A stretch of 64,000 bases of DNA from Parvibaculum lavamentivorans DS-1 (GTDB taxonomy: Bacteria; Pseudomonadota; Alphaproteobacteria; Parvibaculales; Parvibaculaceae): assembly GCF_000017565.1 (NCBI RefSeq), contig NC_009719.1, positions 2,649,001-2,713,000 on the forward strand, in the 5' to 3' direction. The position numbers were made by a program, and so were the translations under genes. The stretch's first letter is position 1. Every line of letters begins with the position of its first letter. A model generated the notes under the pieces. That model was not told the DNA's origin and did not search any database. It saw nothing but the letters and a program-made list of their open reading frames with translations. Shown here in pieces: positions 1 to 9,750 of this stretch.

Positions 1-228
1 TACTGCTTCGCCGATTTTTGGATCGAGGCGGCCGAGCGCCATGTTCGCTTCCGCTGCGGCGCGCTTCACGATGCCGAGCGCGCGAACCACCGGAAGTGGC
101 TGCTTTTCCCAGCCGATCCTGAAATTGCCGAGGCTGCGTTCGGCCTGTGCGCCCCAGTATTTGTCGGCGGCGACTTCGATCGGGCCGAATGTGTCGGTTT
201 CGGTGCGGGTTTTGGGCGTATTGGCCAT
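1..228 (-). CDS. fumC: fumarate hydratase class II, N-terminal part (runs off left edge)
   Basis: This is the first 76 codons of a class II fumarase, the cofactor-free tetrameric TCA-cycle enzyme that interconverts fumarate and malate. The reading frame starts at the ATG at 228-226 and stays open to base 1. The N-terminus reads [20 protein letters not shown], then residues [14 protein letters not shown] and a later [12 protein letters not shown] stretch, which is the conserved FumC opening ([19 protein letters not shown] in the family). The gene is cut by the window edge, so the catalytic signature (GSSIMPGKVN-type) is not visible. It lies downstream of sspB on the same strand with about 130 bp between them. 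Identification is firm from the N-terminal motif alone. Confidence 0.93.
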   Translation of the reverse strand, partial: MANTPKTRTETDTFGPIEVAADKYWGAQAERSLGNFRIGWEKQPLPVVRALGIVKRAAAEANMALGRLDPKIGEAV

Positions 229-356
229 GAGGTCGCGCTCCAGCAGGCTGTCGCCGGCTGTCCGGCGGGAAAATCGGATGGGCGCCGGTTTAGCATGCGG
301 GGTGGCCGAACGCCAAGAAGGACGCGTTCGGCGATCGGCGGCAATAGCGGGATGGG

Positions 357-839
357 CTATTTCTTGCGGAAGGCGTCGAGGCTCACCACGTCGCCGGCCG
401 CGGGCGCCGGTTCTTCCGGCTTCGAGGCCTCGGTGACGCCGCCGGTTGCGTTGTCCTTTGCGACATTGGTGCCGGCGCTTACGCCTTGTACCTGGAACTG
501 CAGGCCGAACTGTACGCTCGGGTCGAAGAAGCCCTGAACGGCGGCGAAGGGCACCACGAGACGTTCGGGAATCTTGTTGAAGGTGAGGTCGACGGAGAAA
601 CGTTCCTCGTTCACTTCGAGATTCCAGAACTGGTGCTGGAGCACGATCGTGATTTCTTCGGGATATTGCTTGCGCAGCTTTTCCGAAACCTCGACGCCCG
701 GTGCGTCGGTGCGGAACGAGATGTAGAAATGATGTTCGCCCGGCAGCCCTTCGTCGCGTGCGATCTTGAGCGCGCGGCGCACCACGCCCCGGAGGGCGTC
801 CTGCGCCAGCATGTCGTATCGCATCTGGTCTTCAGCCAA
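357..839 (-). CDS. sspB: SspB family ClpXP adaptor (alphaproteobacterial type)
   Basis: A 160-residue protein of the SspB-alpha family, which tethers ssrA-tagged polypeptides to the ClpXP protease. It has the compact SspB fold (about residues 5-115: [14 protein letters not shown], then [14 protein letters not shown], then [14 protein letters not shown] and [18 protein letters not shown]). A flexible acidic/Pro-Ala linker follows, and the C-terminus [10 protein letters not shown] is the expected ClpX-binding tail (family consensus close to VVxLDxFRKK). The start is taken as TTG at 839, which has a GGAG seven bases upstream; an ATG five codons later is an alternative. The gene for the tag itself, ssrA, lies immediately upstream on the same strand, so adaptor and tag RNA are neighbours. 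Confidence 0.93.
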   Translation of the reverse strand: MAEDQMRYDMLAQDALRGVVRRALKIARDEGLPGEHHFYISFRTDAPGVEVSEKLRKQYPEEITIVLQHQFWNLEVNEERFSVDLTFNKIPERLVVPFAAVQGFFDPSVQFGLQFQVQGVSAGTNVAKDNATGGVTEASKPEEPAPAAGDVVSLDAFRKK

Positions 840-984
840 GTCAGTGCTCCAAGCGTCGAGTCGTGAATGCCAATGCCGCGATTCAATCAGCGTTTAAGGT
901 TTAAATCCAGATGCAGCCGTCATGCGCAGCGATTTCGCGGGAGAGATTTCCCTTTTTGTGGCGCTGGCGACACCGGAATGCGGA

Positions 985-1020
985 CAAAAAAGTGGGGGCT
1001 TCTGTTGCCAGGTGCCCCCG
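985..1020 (-). terminator. rho-independent terminator of ssrA
   Basis: Read on the minus strand, CGGGGGC (1020-1014) pairs with GCCCCC (999-994) across a 14-base loop. The stem is followed by AC and a run of six T (991-986). It lies just after the tmRNA body and before sspB, and is the expected 3' end of the tmRNA precursor. Confidence 0.8.
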
Positions 1021-1312
1021 AACCCCGCCTTACCCGGCTAAAGGTAAGGACTTAAATCGAGGTTGTCGCACTGCATTAAGCAGCGAGACGCGCCTCAGCA
1101 TAGTTGTCGTTGGCAACTATAAAACGGCCCGATGACGGCGGAACCATGCCGGGCAAAAAGACTGTCTTTACACCCTCGTCGATCCTGGTTCGCCCCCAAG
1201 GTCCCTGCCGCGACAGGGAAAATTGGTGGAGGCGCCGGGTACTGCCCCCGGGTCCGAATGGTTTATTACACAATCCGTTTATCGCCATAGCCGGTCGGAA
1301 ATCCGTCCGGCA
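1021..1312 (-). ncRNA. ssrA: tmRNA, circularly permuted two-piece form
   Basis: On the minus strand the acceptor piece comes first. A T-arm stem CCGGG/CCCGG with loop GGCAGTA is followed by CGCCTCC and an encoded ACCA whose last base is 1224. After a 26-base intervening loop (1223-1198) the coding piece starts with GGGGGCG at 1197, which pairs with CGCCTCC to rebuild the acceptor stem. The mRNA-like part carries the resume codon GCC at 1114-1112 and encodes the tag ANDNYAEARLAA, ending in TAA at 1078-1076. A distal hairpin CCTTACC/GGTAAGG (1049-1028) and the terminator follow. This 3'-half-first order is the known alphaproteobacterial arrangement. The outer 5' end (about 1312) is an estimate from the putative -10 box. 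Confidence 0.95.
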
Positions 1313-1318
1313 CCCATC

Positions 1319-1324
1319 AATATA
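1319..1324 (-). promoter_or_regulatory. possible -10 box of ssrA promoter
   Basis: TATATT on the minus strand, placed 6-8 bases before the inferred 5' end of the tmRNA precursor. No good -35 match is seen at 17 bp; a CTTCAA is the only candidate. Weak, position-based call. Confidence 0.3.
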
Positions 1325-1348
1325 GGGGCAAAATTCCTTATTTGAAGT

Positions 1349-2515
1349 CTAATCGGCAGGAAGTTGCTCACGAAGGAAGCGAATGGCGTTGCCGCCCATG
1401 ATTTTGGCGATTTCCTCGTCCGTAAAACCGGCCTTCTGCATCTCATCGGTCAGGACGGCGAGTTGCGATGTGTCGAAGGCGACCGGTACCGCGCCGTCAT
1501 AATCGGAGCCGAGGGCGACATGATCGACGCCCAGAAAATCGATGGCATAGCGGATCGACTTCACCACCTCTGCGGGGGCGGGGTCGCAGATGGCGCCCGC
1601 CCAGTAGCCGATGCCGACCAAGCCGCCTGCACCCGCTATGCGCTTCATCAGCGCGTCGTCGAGATTGCGGGGGCTGTCGCAGGCCCCCTTGATGCCGGTA
1701 TGGGAGACGACGGTCGGTCTCGTTGCGATGTCGAGCGTGTCCGCCACGACGGCGGGCGAGGCATGGGCGAGGTCGACGATGATGTTGAGGCGTTCCATTT
1801 CGAGCACCGCCTCGCGGCCGAAATCGGTAAGGCCGCCGCCGGAAATCCCGTGCAGTGAGCCGCCGAGCTCATTGTCGAAAAAATGAGTGAGGCCCATCAT
1901 CCGGTAGCCGGCATCATAGAGGCGCTGGATGTTTTCAAGCTTGCCTTCGAGGGCATGCGAGCCTTCGGTCGCTAGGAGGCCGCCGACGGGGCGGCTACCG
2001 CCGCCGCGCGCGGCCAGGAGCGCGTCGATATCGGCCGCCGTTCGCACGATCCTCAGTTCACCGGGGGCGGCTTCTTCCGCGCGGTGCAGCTTTTCCGCCT
2101 GATAGAGCGCGCGTTCCAGCAGGCTGTCCCAGGTGCGCGCGGGCCAGCGCTGCACCATGGCGAGAAGGGTGATGATGTCACTGTCGCCACTGGTGCCGAC
2201 ATAGCGTTGATCGCGCGGCACCTTCGTCACGACGGAGAAAACCTGCAGGGCTACATTGCCGTCGACGAGGCGGGGAAGATCGACATGGCCGCGGCTGGCG
2301 CGGTCGAGGGGGTCGCGCGCCCAGAGTAGCGTATCGGCATGAAGATCGACGACGGCGAGCTGCCCATGGCGGGCTGCGGCATCGGGAGCGATCTCGTAGG
2401 GCTCGTGCTCGACGATCCGGTTGATCCGGTCCTCAAGAATGCCGGGCAGGAGCGCGAGGCCCGTCACCAGCAGTATGGCAATGACAAGCCCGAGACCGAT
2501 CAGAATGCGCTTCAT
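1349..2515 (-). CDS. membrane dipeptidase (peptidase family M19, renal dipeptidase-like)
   Basis: A 388-residue zinc peptidase of family M19, which hydrolyses dipeptides, typically with a C-terminal D-residue. The N-terminus MKRILIGLGLVIAILLVTGL is a hydrophobic anchor or uncleaved signal, so the enzyme likely faces the periplasm. The TIM-barrel amidohydrolase body shows VVDLHADTL (metal ligands H and D), TEGSHAL (bridging Glu), GLTHFFDN, DLAHAS and VVSHTG (later His ligands), and GSDYDGA near the end. The start is placed at the ATG at 2515, directly before the hydrophobic segment and behind GGGGACGAG. A longer reading from 2548 adds 12 residues that spoil the signal. The substrate is not predictable. 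Confidence 0.9.
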   Translation of the reverse strand: MKRILIGLGLVIAILLVTGLALLPGILEDRINRIVEHEPYEIAPDAAARHGQLAVVDLHADTLLWARDPLDRASRGHVDLPRLVDGNVALQVFSVVTKVPRDQRYVGTSGDSDIITLLAMVQRWPARTWDSLLERALYQAEKLHRAEEAAPGELRIVRTAADIDALLAARGGGSRPVGGLLATEGSHALEGKLENIQRLYDAGYRMMGLTHFFDNELGGSLHGISGGGLTDFGREAVLEMERLNIIVDLAHASPAVVADTLDIATRPTVVSHTGIKGACDSPRNLDDALMKRIAGAGGLVGIGYWAGAICDPAPAEVVKSIRYAIDFLGVDHVALGSDYDGAVPVAFDTSQLAVLTDEMQKAGFTDEEIAKIMGGNAIRFLREQLPAD

Positions 2516-2703
2516 GGAACTCGTCCCCCTGATGTTGTTGCCGGGCATTCTGGCCGGAGGGACGGCGCCGCACCAGATTTTCCAGCCATTCTCTGGATAT
2601 TGTCACTTCATATGTTGTGGATATCGCCCATGCCGGTCAGGCGGGCGGTGGCGGGGTGGGGCGGGGCGGGCTAGACTGGGAGGCCGAATCTCAGGATCAG
2701 CCG

Positions 2704-3498
2704 ATGCAGCAATATCTCGATCTCATGCGCCTCGCTCGCGACACGGGCGTAACCAAGACCGACCGCACGGGCACGGGCACGCGCAGCATATTCGGCCATC
2801 AGATGCGCTTCGATCTTTCGGAGGGCTTTCCCCTCGTCACGACGAAAAAGCTGCACCTGAAGTCGATCATCCATGAGCTGCTCTGGTTCATCGCGGGCGA
2901 CACGAACACCCGCTATCTGAAGGCGAACGGCGTCAGCATCTGGGACGACTGGGCGGATGAGAATGGCGAGCTCGGCCCCGTTTATGGTCATCAGTGGCGG
3001 TCATGGCCGACGCCGGACGGTGGCAAGATCGACCAGATCAGGAATCTCGTCGAGCAGATCAAGACAAATCCGGATTCGCGGCGGCTCATCGTCTCGGCAT
3101 GGAATGTCGCGGATGTGGACAGCATGGCGCTGCCGCCGTGCCACTGCCTGTTCCAGTTCTATGTGGCGGAGGGCAAGCTCTCCTGCCAGCTCTATCAGCG
3201 TTCGGCGGACATCTTCCTCGGCGTGCCGTTCAACATCGCGTCCTATGCGCTGCTCACCATGATGGTGGCGCAGGTGACGGGGCTGAAGCCGGGCGAATTC
3301 ATCCACACCTTCGGCGATGCTCATCTTTATCTCAATCATCTGGAGCAGGCGGACAAGCAGCTCGCGCGCGAGCCGAAAAAGCTGCCGGTCATGCATATCA
3401 ATCCGGACGTGAAGAGCCTCTTCGACTTCACCTATGACGACTTCACGCTCGAAGGCTACGAGGCGCATCCGCATATTTCCGCGCCCGTCGCCGTCTGA
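2704..3498 (+). CDS. thyA: thymidylate synthase
   Basis: A 264-residue ThyA, the same length as the E. coli enzyme. It methylates dUMP to dTMP with 5,10-methylene-tetrahydrofolate, producing dihydrofolate. The catalytic cysteine is C146 in [16 protein letters not shown] near residue 21, [17 protein letters not shown] and HTFGDAHLY are all intact. The in-frame ATG at 2704 is chosen over an upstream start at 2617 because it gives the family length and has AGGAT just upstream. It opens a tight thyA-small ORF-folA operon; its TGA overlaps the next ATG (ATGA-type junction at 3496-3500). Confidence 0.97.
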
Positions 3499-3662
3499 TG
3501 CGCACGCGGCAACGGATGCTGCTTTTCGCCCTGACGATCGCGGTGCTGTTCCTTGCTGCCTTCGCGATGTTCGCAATTCTTGTCAGCATTCGCCCGCTTG
3601 ATCCGGAAGCGATGCGCACACCGGGTTTCTCGTCCATGGACGGCATCGAGGTGGCGGCGTGA
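3498..3662 (+). CDS. 54-residue single-pass membrane protein between thyA and folA
   Basis: A short open frame that begins on the last base of the thyA stop (TGATG) and ends in a TGA overlapping the GTG start of folA, so it is coupled to both neighbours. The peptide begins [20 protein letters not shown], giving a basic N-terminus and one hydrophobic helix (about residues 7-30), followed by a short polar tail RPLDPEAMRTPG. No family is recognised. The stop/start overlaps on both sides and the membrane profile argue that it is translated; an alternative is that it is a spacer kept open by chance. It might tether or regulate, but nothing in the sequence shows a function. Confidence 0.6.
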   Translation: MRTRQRMLLFALTIAVLFLAAFAMFAILVSIRPLDPEAMRTPGFSSMDGIEVAA

Positions 3663-4174
3663 CCATGCATGTTTCCTATGTCGTCGCCATCGCGGATAAC
3701 GGCGTCATCGGCCGCGACAATTCACTGCCGTGGCGGCTGTCGGGCGACATGGCTTTCTTCAAGCGCATCACCATGGGCAAACCGGTCATCATGGGCCGCA
3801 AGACATGGGAATCGCTTCCGCGAAAGCCCTTGCCGGGCCGGCCCAACATCGTCGTCACGCGAGACGCGCAATACGAGGCGGAAGGCGCCGAAATCGCCGC
3901 CTCGGCGGTTGAGGCACTGAGGCGCGGCCGCGAACTCGCCTCGGCGAGCGGCGCGGACGAGGTCATGGTGATCGGTGGGGCGCAGCTTTACGCCGAAATG
4001 TTCGACGATGCGACGCGTCTCTATATCACGGAGGTCCACGCGGCCCCGGAAGGCGATGTCAGTTTCCCGGCCTTCGACGCGGCGCATTGGCGCGAAGTGT
4101 CGCGCGAGCGGCACAAGGCGGGCGAGAAGGACAGTGCGGATTATTCCTTCGTCGTTCTGGAACGGCACGGCTGA
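3659..4174 (+). CDS. folA: dihydrofolate reductase
   Basis: A 171-residue DHFR that reduces dihydrofolate (the by-product of ThyA) to tetrahydrofolate with NADPH. Visible motifs are VVAIADNGVIGRDNSLPWRL (the Met20-loop region), then the substrate-binding D-M-x-x-F (GDMAFFKRIT), GKPVIMGRKTWESLP, PGRPNIVVT and VIGGAQLYAE. The start is placed at GTG 3659, which overlaps the preceding stop and lies seven bases after a GAGG; an ATG two codons later (3665) is equally possible. It follows thyA, a common pairing that keeps the folate cycle balanced. Confidence 0.96.
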   Translation: MTMHVSYVVAIADNGVIGRDNSLPWRLSGDMAFFKRITMGKPVIMGRKTWESLPRKPLPGRPNIVVTRDAQYEAEGAEIAASAVEALRRGRELASASGADEVMVIGGAQLYAEMFDDATRLYITEVHAAPEGDVSFPAFDAAHWREVSRERHKAGEKDSADYSFVVLERHG

Positions 4175-4275
4175 TACCGCTCCTTTCTGACGATCAGTCA
4201 ATTGAGCGCCCGTCCGATTGAGTTGCTCCGTGCTGCATCCCATACTCCGTGGCTCATTCGCCGCGGGGCAGTTCC

Positions 4276-4944
4276 ATGAAAAAAATTTCAGTACTTCTCT
4301 TTTCGTTTCTGCTCGCCGGGTGTTGGGAAGGGAAAGCAGGGCAGGAAAGAACCGCCATGAGCGACGCCAGAACCGAAATCGCCGACCTCGTCAACAATTG
4401 GGCATTTTATCGCGACCAGGAAGCGTGGAGCAAACTCGGCGCAACTTTCCATGACGAGGGCACCATCTCTTTGAGCTGGTTCGATGGCCCACACAAGGGC
4501 TTCGTCGCGGCATCGCAAAACCTGGCGAAAAACAATCGCGCGCTGCTCAAGCATTATGTCGGCGTGCCGAGGATCAGGGTCGAGGGGGACCGGGCGTTGA
4601 GCGAAGTGAACGTGACCATCATGGTGCGCGTGAAGACACCTGCCGGCGAGATCGATACGACGTCCTATGCGCGTTTCATCGACCGTATCGAAAAGCGGGA
4701 CGGCAAGTGGAAACTTCTGAAGCGGACGGCCGTATATGAAAAGGATCGCGCCGACCCCGTGGATCGCCCCGCGCTGCCGGAGGCATTCTTCGAGGGGCTC
4801 GACCGTTATCCGGCGGAACTGAGGTTTCTTGCATCCAGTCTCGACAAGGGCGGCGTCGAGCTTTCGAAGGCAACCGTTCTCGACAAGGGCCCGGAACTCG
4901 CCGCGCTCCATCTCGAAGGGGAGGCGTGGCTCGCGAAGAAATGA
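4276..4944 (+). CDS. putative lipoprotein with NTF2/SnoaL-like fold
   Basis: A 222-residue protein with a clear lipoprotein signal: MKKISVLLFSFLLAGC, cleavage before the Cys of LLAGC. The mature part begins like a SnoaL/NTF2-like domain (about residues 30-150): EIADLVNNWAFYRDQEAWSKL, FHDEGTISLSWFDG, and later a strand pattern RALSEVNVTIMVRV. This fold is shared by enzymes such as ketosteroid isomerase and by many non-catalytic binding proteins. The C-terminal 70 residues have no recognised domain. The start is the ATG directly before the signal peptide. It is transcribed with folA and frmA on the same strand but separated by about 100 bp on each side. Function unknown. Confidence 0.75.
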   Translation: MKKISVLLFSFLLAGCWEGKAGQERTAMSDARTEIADLVNNWAFYRDQEAWSKLGATFHDEGTISLSWFDGPHKGFVAASQNLAKNNRALLKHYVGVPRIRVEGDRALSEVNVTIMVRVKTPAGEIDTTSYARFIDRIEKRDGKWKLLKRTAVYEKDRADPVDRPALPEAFFEGLDRYPAELRFLASSLDKGGVELSKATVLDKGPELAALHLEGEAWLAKK

Positions 4945-5045
4945 GGTTTCCGTCTTTTGAAAGCCGCTGCGATTGAGTTTCGCGCCCGGGCGTCCCACAA
5001 TGCGCGTCTCGGCATTTTTGCGGCTTTCCCAGACGGAGACGACAG

Positions 5046-6154
<1,109 letters not shown>

Positions 6155-6155
<1 letters not shown>

Positions 6156-6994
6156 TGACGGTTGAGACGCTTGAAAGTCATCGTTGCTTCGGCGGCACGG
6201 TGAGCATCTGCCGCCACCAGTCGGCGGCAACAGGCACGCCGATGCGGTTTTCCATTTTCGTACCGGAAGGGAAGGGACCTTTCCCCACCGTGACCTTTCT
6301 TGCCGGTCTCACCTGTACGGAAGAAAACTTCACGGTGAAGGCCGGCGCTTATGGCAAGGCGGCTGAGCTTGGCCTTGCCATCATTGCGCCGGATACAAGT
6401 CCGCGTGGAAGCGGCGTGGCGGACGATCCGGCCTATGATCTTGGGCAGGGCGCAGGTTTTTATATCGATGCGACGGAAAAGCCGTGGGCGCCGCATTTCG
6501 CCATGGAAAGCTATATCGCGCGCGATCTGCCGGCGGCGGTTCGGGATAATTTTCCCGTGGACGGGAAGCGCCAGAGCATTACCGGTCATTCGATGGGCGG
6601 GCATGGCGCGCTCACCCTCGCGCTCAAATATCCCGATCACTATCATTCCGTATCCGCTTTCGCGCCGATTGTTTCGCCCACCCGCTGTCCCTGGGGCGAG
6701 AAGGCATTCACCGCCTATCTCGGCGCGGACCGTTCCTCCTGGGCTGCGCATGATGCGTCGGCGTTGATGATGAGCGGCAGCGCCGTCGGGCATTTCGACG
6801 ATATTCTGATCGATCAGGGACTCGATGACAGTTTTCTGGAGAAGGAACTGAAACCTGAACTCTTCGAGGACGCCTGCGCGACGCACCGGCAGAAGCTCAC
6901 GCTTCGCCGCCATGCGGGCTACGATCATTCCTACTATTTCATTCAGTCCTTCATCGGCGAGCATCTGGAGTTTCACGCCCGGCATCTCGCATGA
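6155..6994 (+). CDS. fghA: S-formylglutathione hydrolase
   Basis: A 279-residue esterase-D family serine hydrolase that releases formate and glutathione from S-formylglutathione. The nucleophile elbow GHSMGGHGAL is intact, as are LAGLTCTEENF (oxyanion region) and the C-terminal GYDHSYYFI, which carries the catalytic His. The length is normal for the family. The start overlaps the frmA stop and its own end overlaps the next start (ATGA), so the three genes are probably one transcript. Confidence 0.95.
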
Positions 6995-8268
6995 GAACCG
7001 TGGATGTGGCGATTGTCGGCGCGGGTGCGGCGGGCCTCGCTGCTGCGCGGCGGGCCGATGAGCTCGGGCTTTCCGTTTTTGTGTTCGAAGCGAAGCCGCG
7101 CATAGGCGGCCGCGCCTTCACAGATACCGGTACATTCGGCATCCCATGGGATCGCGGTGCGCATTGGCTTCACTCGGCGGATGCCAATCCGCTGACGCGG
7201 ATTGCCGATGAGTTGGGACATCCCTATCTCGTGCGTCCTCGCCCGTTCGACGGCAGGTTTCATCTCGGCCAGGGCTGGGGCGGCAAGGAAGACTGGCGCG
7301 CCTATCGCGACGAATTCGAAAATGCGATGACGCGCGCCGTAGAGGCGGGTGAGGAGGGGAGGGACATCGTCGTTTCCGACCTGCTCGACAATGCTTCCCG
7401 CTGGCGGCGCATGGTGCATCACATCTTCACGGCGATTTCGGGTCAGCCGCCGAGCGACATCTCGACAGCCGACCTTGCCGCCTATCGCGATACGGAGGCG
7501 AACTGGCCGCTGGAGCGCGGCTACGGTGCACTTCTGGAAGCGCATTATGCGGGGCTTCCGGTGGAGCTCTCGACCCCTGTGACCGGGATCGACACCAGCG
7601 GCACTGACATCGTGCTCGATACGCCACGCGGGACGGCGCGCGCCCGCAGCCTCATCGTCACGGTTTCGACCAATGTGCTTGCTTCCGGCACGATCCGTTT
7701 CACCCCGGCCTTGCCCGTAGCGGTGCAAACGGCGCTTGCGGGCGTGCCCACCGGTAGCGCGAACAAGGTAGCGTTTCATTTCCGCGGCGATGTATTCGGT
7801 CTTCCCGATACCAGCTATGTGAATTTCATGGATGAGCGCGATGCAGCGCGCCCCGCCTGTTCGTTTCAGATCAGGCCCTTCGGGACGAACCTCGCCATCG
7901 CCTATCTCGGCGGCGATCTCGCGGACAATCTCGAGCGTGCCGGCGAAGCGGAGATGGTGGATTTCGCCCGTGCCGTTCTTGGCGACATGTTCGGCACCGG
8001 CATCTTCAAGGAGCTGGCCGGCGTTGCCGCGACTGCATGGACCACCGACCCGCACACGCGCGGCGCCTATTCATGCGCGCTGCCCGGTGAAGCCCGCCAG
8101 CGCGCGGTGCTCGCGGAGCCCGTGAGCGAGCGGTTCTTTCTCGCCGGAGAGGCGGTTTCTGCCGATTGGTTCTCCACCGTTCAGGGCGCGCATGTCACCG
8201 GCATCGAAGCGGCGGACAGGGCGGCCGCTTTTCTCGGCCGTGCCATTGCGGAGGCGCGCGGGCGTTGA
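6991..8268 (+). CDS. FAD-dependent amine oxidase family protein
   Basis: A 425-residue flavoprotein of the flavin amine oxidase family. The N-terminal FAD-binding motif is VDVAIVGAGAAGLAAARRA, with the ribose-binding Glu in VFVFEAKPRIGGRA. The C-terminal FAD-contacting motif is FFLAGEAVSADWFSTVQGAH. The middle part is the substrate domain. The start overlaps the fghA stop by four bases. An amine oxidase that releases aldehyde next to a formaldehyde-disposal pair suggests oxidation of a methylated amine or polyamine, but the substrate is an inference from context only. Other members act on polyamines, amino acids or carotenoid-like substrates. Confidence 0.82.
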   Translation: MRTVDVAIVGAGAAGLAAARRADELGLSVFVFEAKPRIGGRAFTDTGTFGIPWDRGAHWLHSADANPLTRIADELGHPYLVRPRPFDGRFHLGQGWGGKEDWRAYRDEFENAMTRAVEAGEEGRDIVVSDLLDNASRWRRMVHHIFTAISGQPPSDISTADLAAYRDTEANWPLERGYGALLEAHYAGLPVELSTPVTGIDTSGTDIVLDTPRGTARARSLIVTVSTNVLASGTIRFTPALPVAVQTALAGVPTGSANKVAFHFRGDVFGLPDTSYVNFMDERDAARPACSFQIRPFGTNLAIAYLGGDLADNLERAGEAEMVDFARAVLGDMFGTGIFKELAGVAATAWTTDPHTRGAYSCALPGEARQRAVLAEPVSERFFLAGEAVSADWFSTVQGAHVTGIEAADRAAAFLGRAIAEARGR

Positions 8269-8316
8269 CAGAATACGGGTCAACAAGAACTAGAGAACAA
8301 AAACAGGGAGGATAAA

Positions 8317-9234
8317 ATGGCGGAGATGAAACTCATTGCCGATGGCCTGAAGTTTCCGGAAGGCCCGATCGCAATGCCGGATGGAAGCGTCGTTCTCGTC
8401 GAGATCGCGCGCGGCACGCTGACGCGCGTCACGGCGGCGGGAAAAGTCGAAGTGATCGCGGAGCTTGGCGGCGGCCCGAACGGCGCGGCTATCGGGCCCG
8501 ACGGTGCCTGCTATGTCTGCAATGATGGCGGCTTCGAATTCCATGAGGTCAACGGCGCGCTTGTGCCGGGCGATGCTCCGGCGGATTATTCGGGCGGCCG
8601 CATCGAGCGTGTCGATCTCAAGACCGGCGAATTCAAGGTGCTCTACAAGGAGTGCAACGGCATTCCGCTGAACGGGCCGAACGACATCGTCTTCGACAAG
8701 TCGGGCGGCTTCTGGTTCACCGATCTTGGCAAGGGGCGCGGCCGCACGCAGGATCGTGGCGGGCTCTACTACGCAAAGATCGACGGCTCGTTCATCAAGG
8801 AAGTCGTGTTTCCCATCACCTCGCCGAACGGCGTCGGCCTCTCGCCCGACGAAAAGACGGTTTATGTCGCCGACACGATCCCCGGCCGTCTCTGGGCCTT
8901 CGACATTACGGCGCCGGGTGAAGTTGCGCCCAATCCCGGCCCGCTGCCCGGCCGCTTTGTCGGTTCCGGCCCGCAGCTCTGCTTCTTCGACAGCCTTGCA
9001 GTCGATGCGGAAGGCAATATCTGCGTCGCGACGATCTTCAACGCCGGCATCACGACCTTCTCACCTGACGGTTCGAAGATTACCCATACGCCGACGGATG
9101 ATTTCATCACCACAAATATCTGTTTCGGCGGCAAGGATCTGAAGACGGCCTATATCACGCTTTCTTCCAGCGGACGGCTTGTCTCCACGGACTGGCCGGT
9201 GGCGGGGTTGCCTCTCAACTTCCTCAACAAATGA
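8317..9234 (+). CDS. SMP-30/gluconolactonase/LRE family protein
   Basis: A 305-residue six-bladed beta-propeller of the SMP-30/gluconolactonase family, which hydrolyses lactones using one divalent metal. Probable metal ligands are E17 in LKFPEGP, the Asn in LNGPNDIVFD and the Asp in FFDSLAVDAEG; TSPNGVGLSPDEKTVY is the typical blade motif. A strong AGGGAGG ribosome site lies before the ATG at 8317. It has no signal peptide, so it should be cytoplasmic. It is 48 bp after the amine oxidase and may share its transcript. The exact lactone is not predictable. Confidence 0.85.
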   Translation: MAEMKLIADGLKFPEGPIAMPDGSVVLVEIARGTLTRVTAAGKVEVIAELGGGPNGAAIGPDGACYVCNDGGFEFHEVNGALVPGDAPADYSGGRIERVDLKTGEFKVLYKECNGIPLNGPNDIVFDKSGGFWFTDLGKGRGRTQDRGGLYYAKIDGSFIKEVVFPITSPNGVGLSPDEKTVYVADTIPGRLWAFDITAPGEVAPNPGPLPGRFVGSGPQLCFFDSLAVDAEGNICVATIFNAGITTFSPDGSKITHTPTDDFITTNICFGGKDLKTAYITLSSSGRLVSTDWPVAGLPLNFLNK

Positions 9235-9344
9235 CAGTTTCGATATGTTCCGGCAGCGGAACGTATCTTTAACCATCACAAGGGCCGTGCAACCATGCGC
9301 CGCCTTTGGGGTACACGGCGTTTATTTTTATCAGGGAGGATACA

Positions 9345-9680
9345 ATGCGCCTTTTGTTGAGTGTACTCGTTGCGTTGGTTGCGTTTTCCGGAGCGGCTCT
9401 CGCCGATCCATTTGCGAATTTCTATGGCAATACCGTGAAAGTGTCGGGTGCGGCCGGTGAACGCTCCGTGTTCATCGACGAGGGCGGCAGCTATTCGCAG
9501 AAGCTGCCGGATGGCAGCACGGCGGAAGGCAAATACACGGTCGAGGGCGATACCGCCTGTTTCCTCGGCGGCGAACAGCCTTATTGCGTTCCCGCTGAAG
9601 CCCGCAATGTGGGCGATACATGGGAGCTGAAGGCGCCGGACGGCTCGACGGAAACGGCGACGCTCGTCGCGGGCCGCTGA
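9345..9680 (+). CDS. small secreted protein, hypothetical
   Basis: A 111-residue exported protein. The signal peptide MRLLLSVLVALVAFSGAALA is followed by a likely signal peptidase I site (ALA-DP). The mature domain is a short beta-rich repeat: GNTVKVSGAAGERSVFIDEG, GSYSQKLPDGSTAEGKY, DTACFLGGEQPYCVPAE, and a second LKAPDGSTETATL that echoes LPDGSTAEGKYT. Two cysteines could form a disulfide. The start ATG at 9345 has AGGGAGGA upstream; an earlier TTG start would break the signal peptide. No function is recognised. A strong terminator follows. Confidence 0.72.
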   Translation: MRLLLSVLVALVAFSGAALADPFANFYGNTVKVSGAAGERSVFIDEGGSYSQKLPDGSTAEGKYTVEGDTACFLGGEQPYCVPAEARNVGDTWELKAPDGSTETATLVAGR

Positions 9681-9703
9681 GCCAGGTCATAGCGAAACGA
9701 ATT

Positions 9704-9736
9704 CGGCCGGTCTCCAGGGACCGGCCGTTTTCATTT
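9704..9736 (+). terminator. rho-independent terminator
   Basis: CGGCCGGTC (9704-9712) pairs perfectly with GACCGGCCG (9719-9727) over a six-base loop, followed by TTTTCATTT. It ends the plus-strand gene at 9680 and faces the convergent gene ending at 9751. Confidence 0.88.
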
Positions 9737-9750
9737 CAGCAGAAGAAGTG

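Noticed and set aside
305-332. Terminator between sspB and fumC
   Set aside because: GCCGAACG/CGTTCGGC forms an 8-bp stem, but no T-run follows on the minus strand; at most a spacer hairpin.
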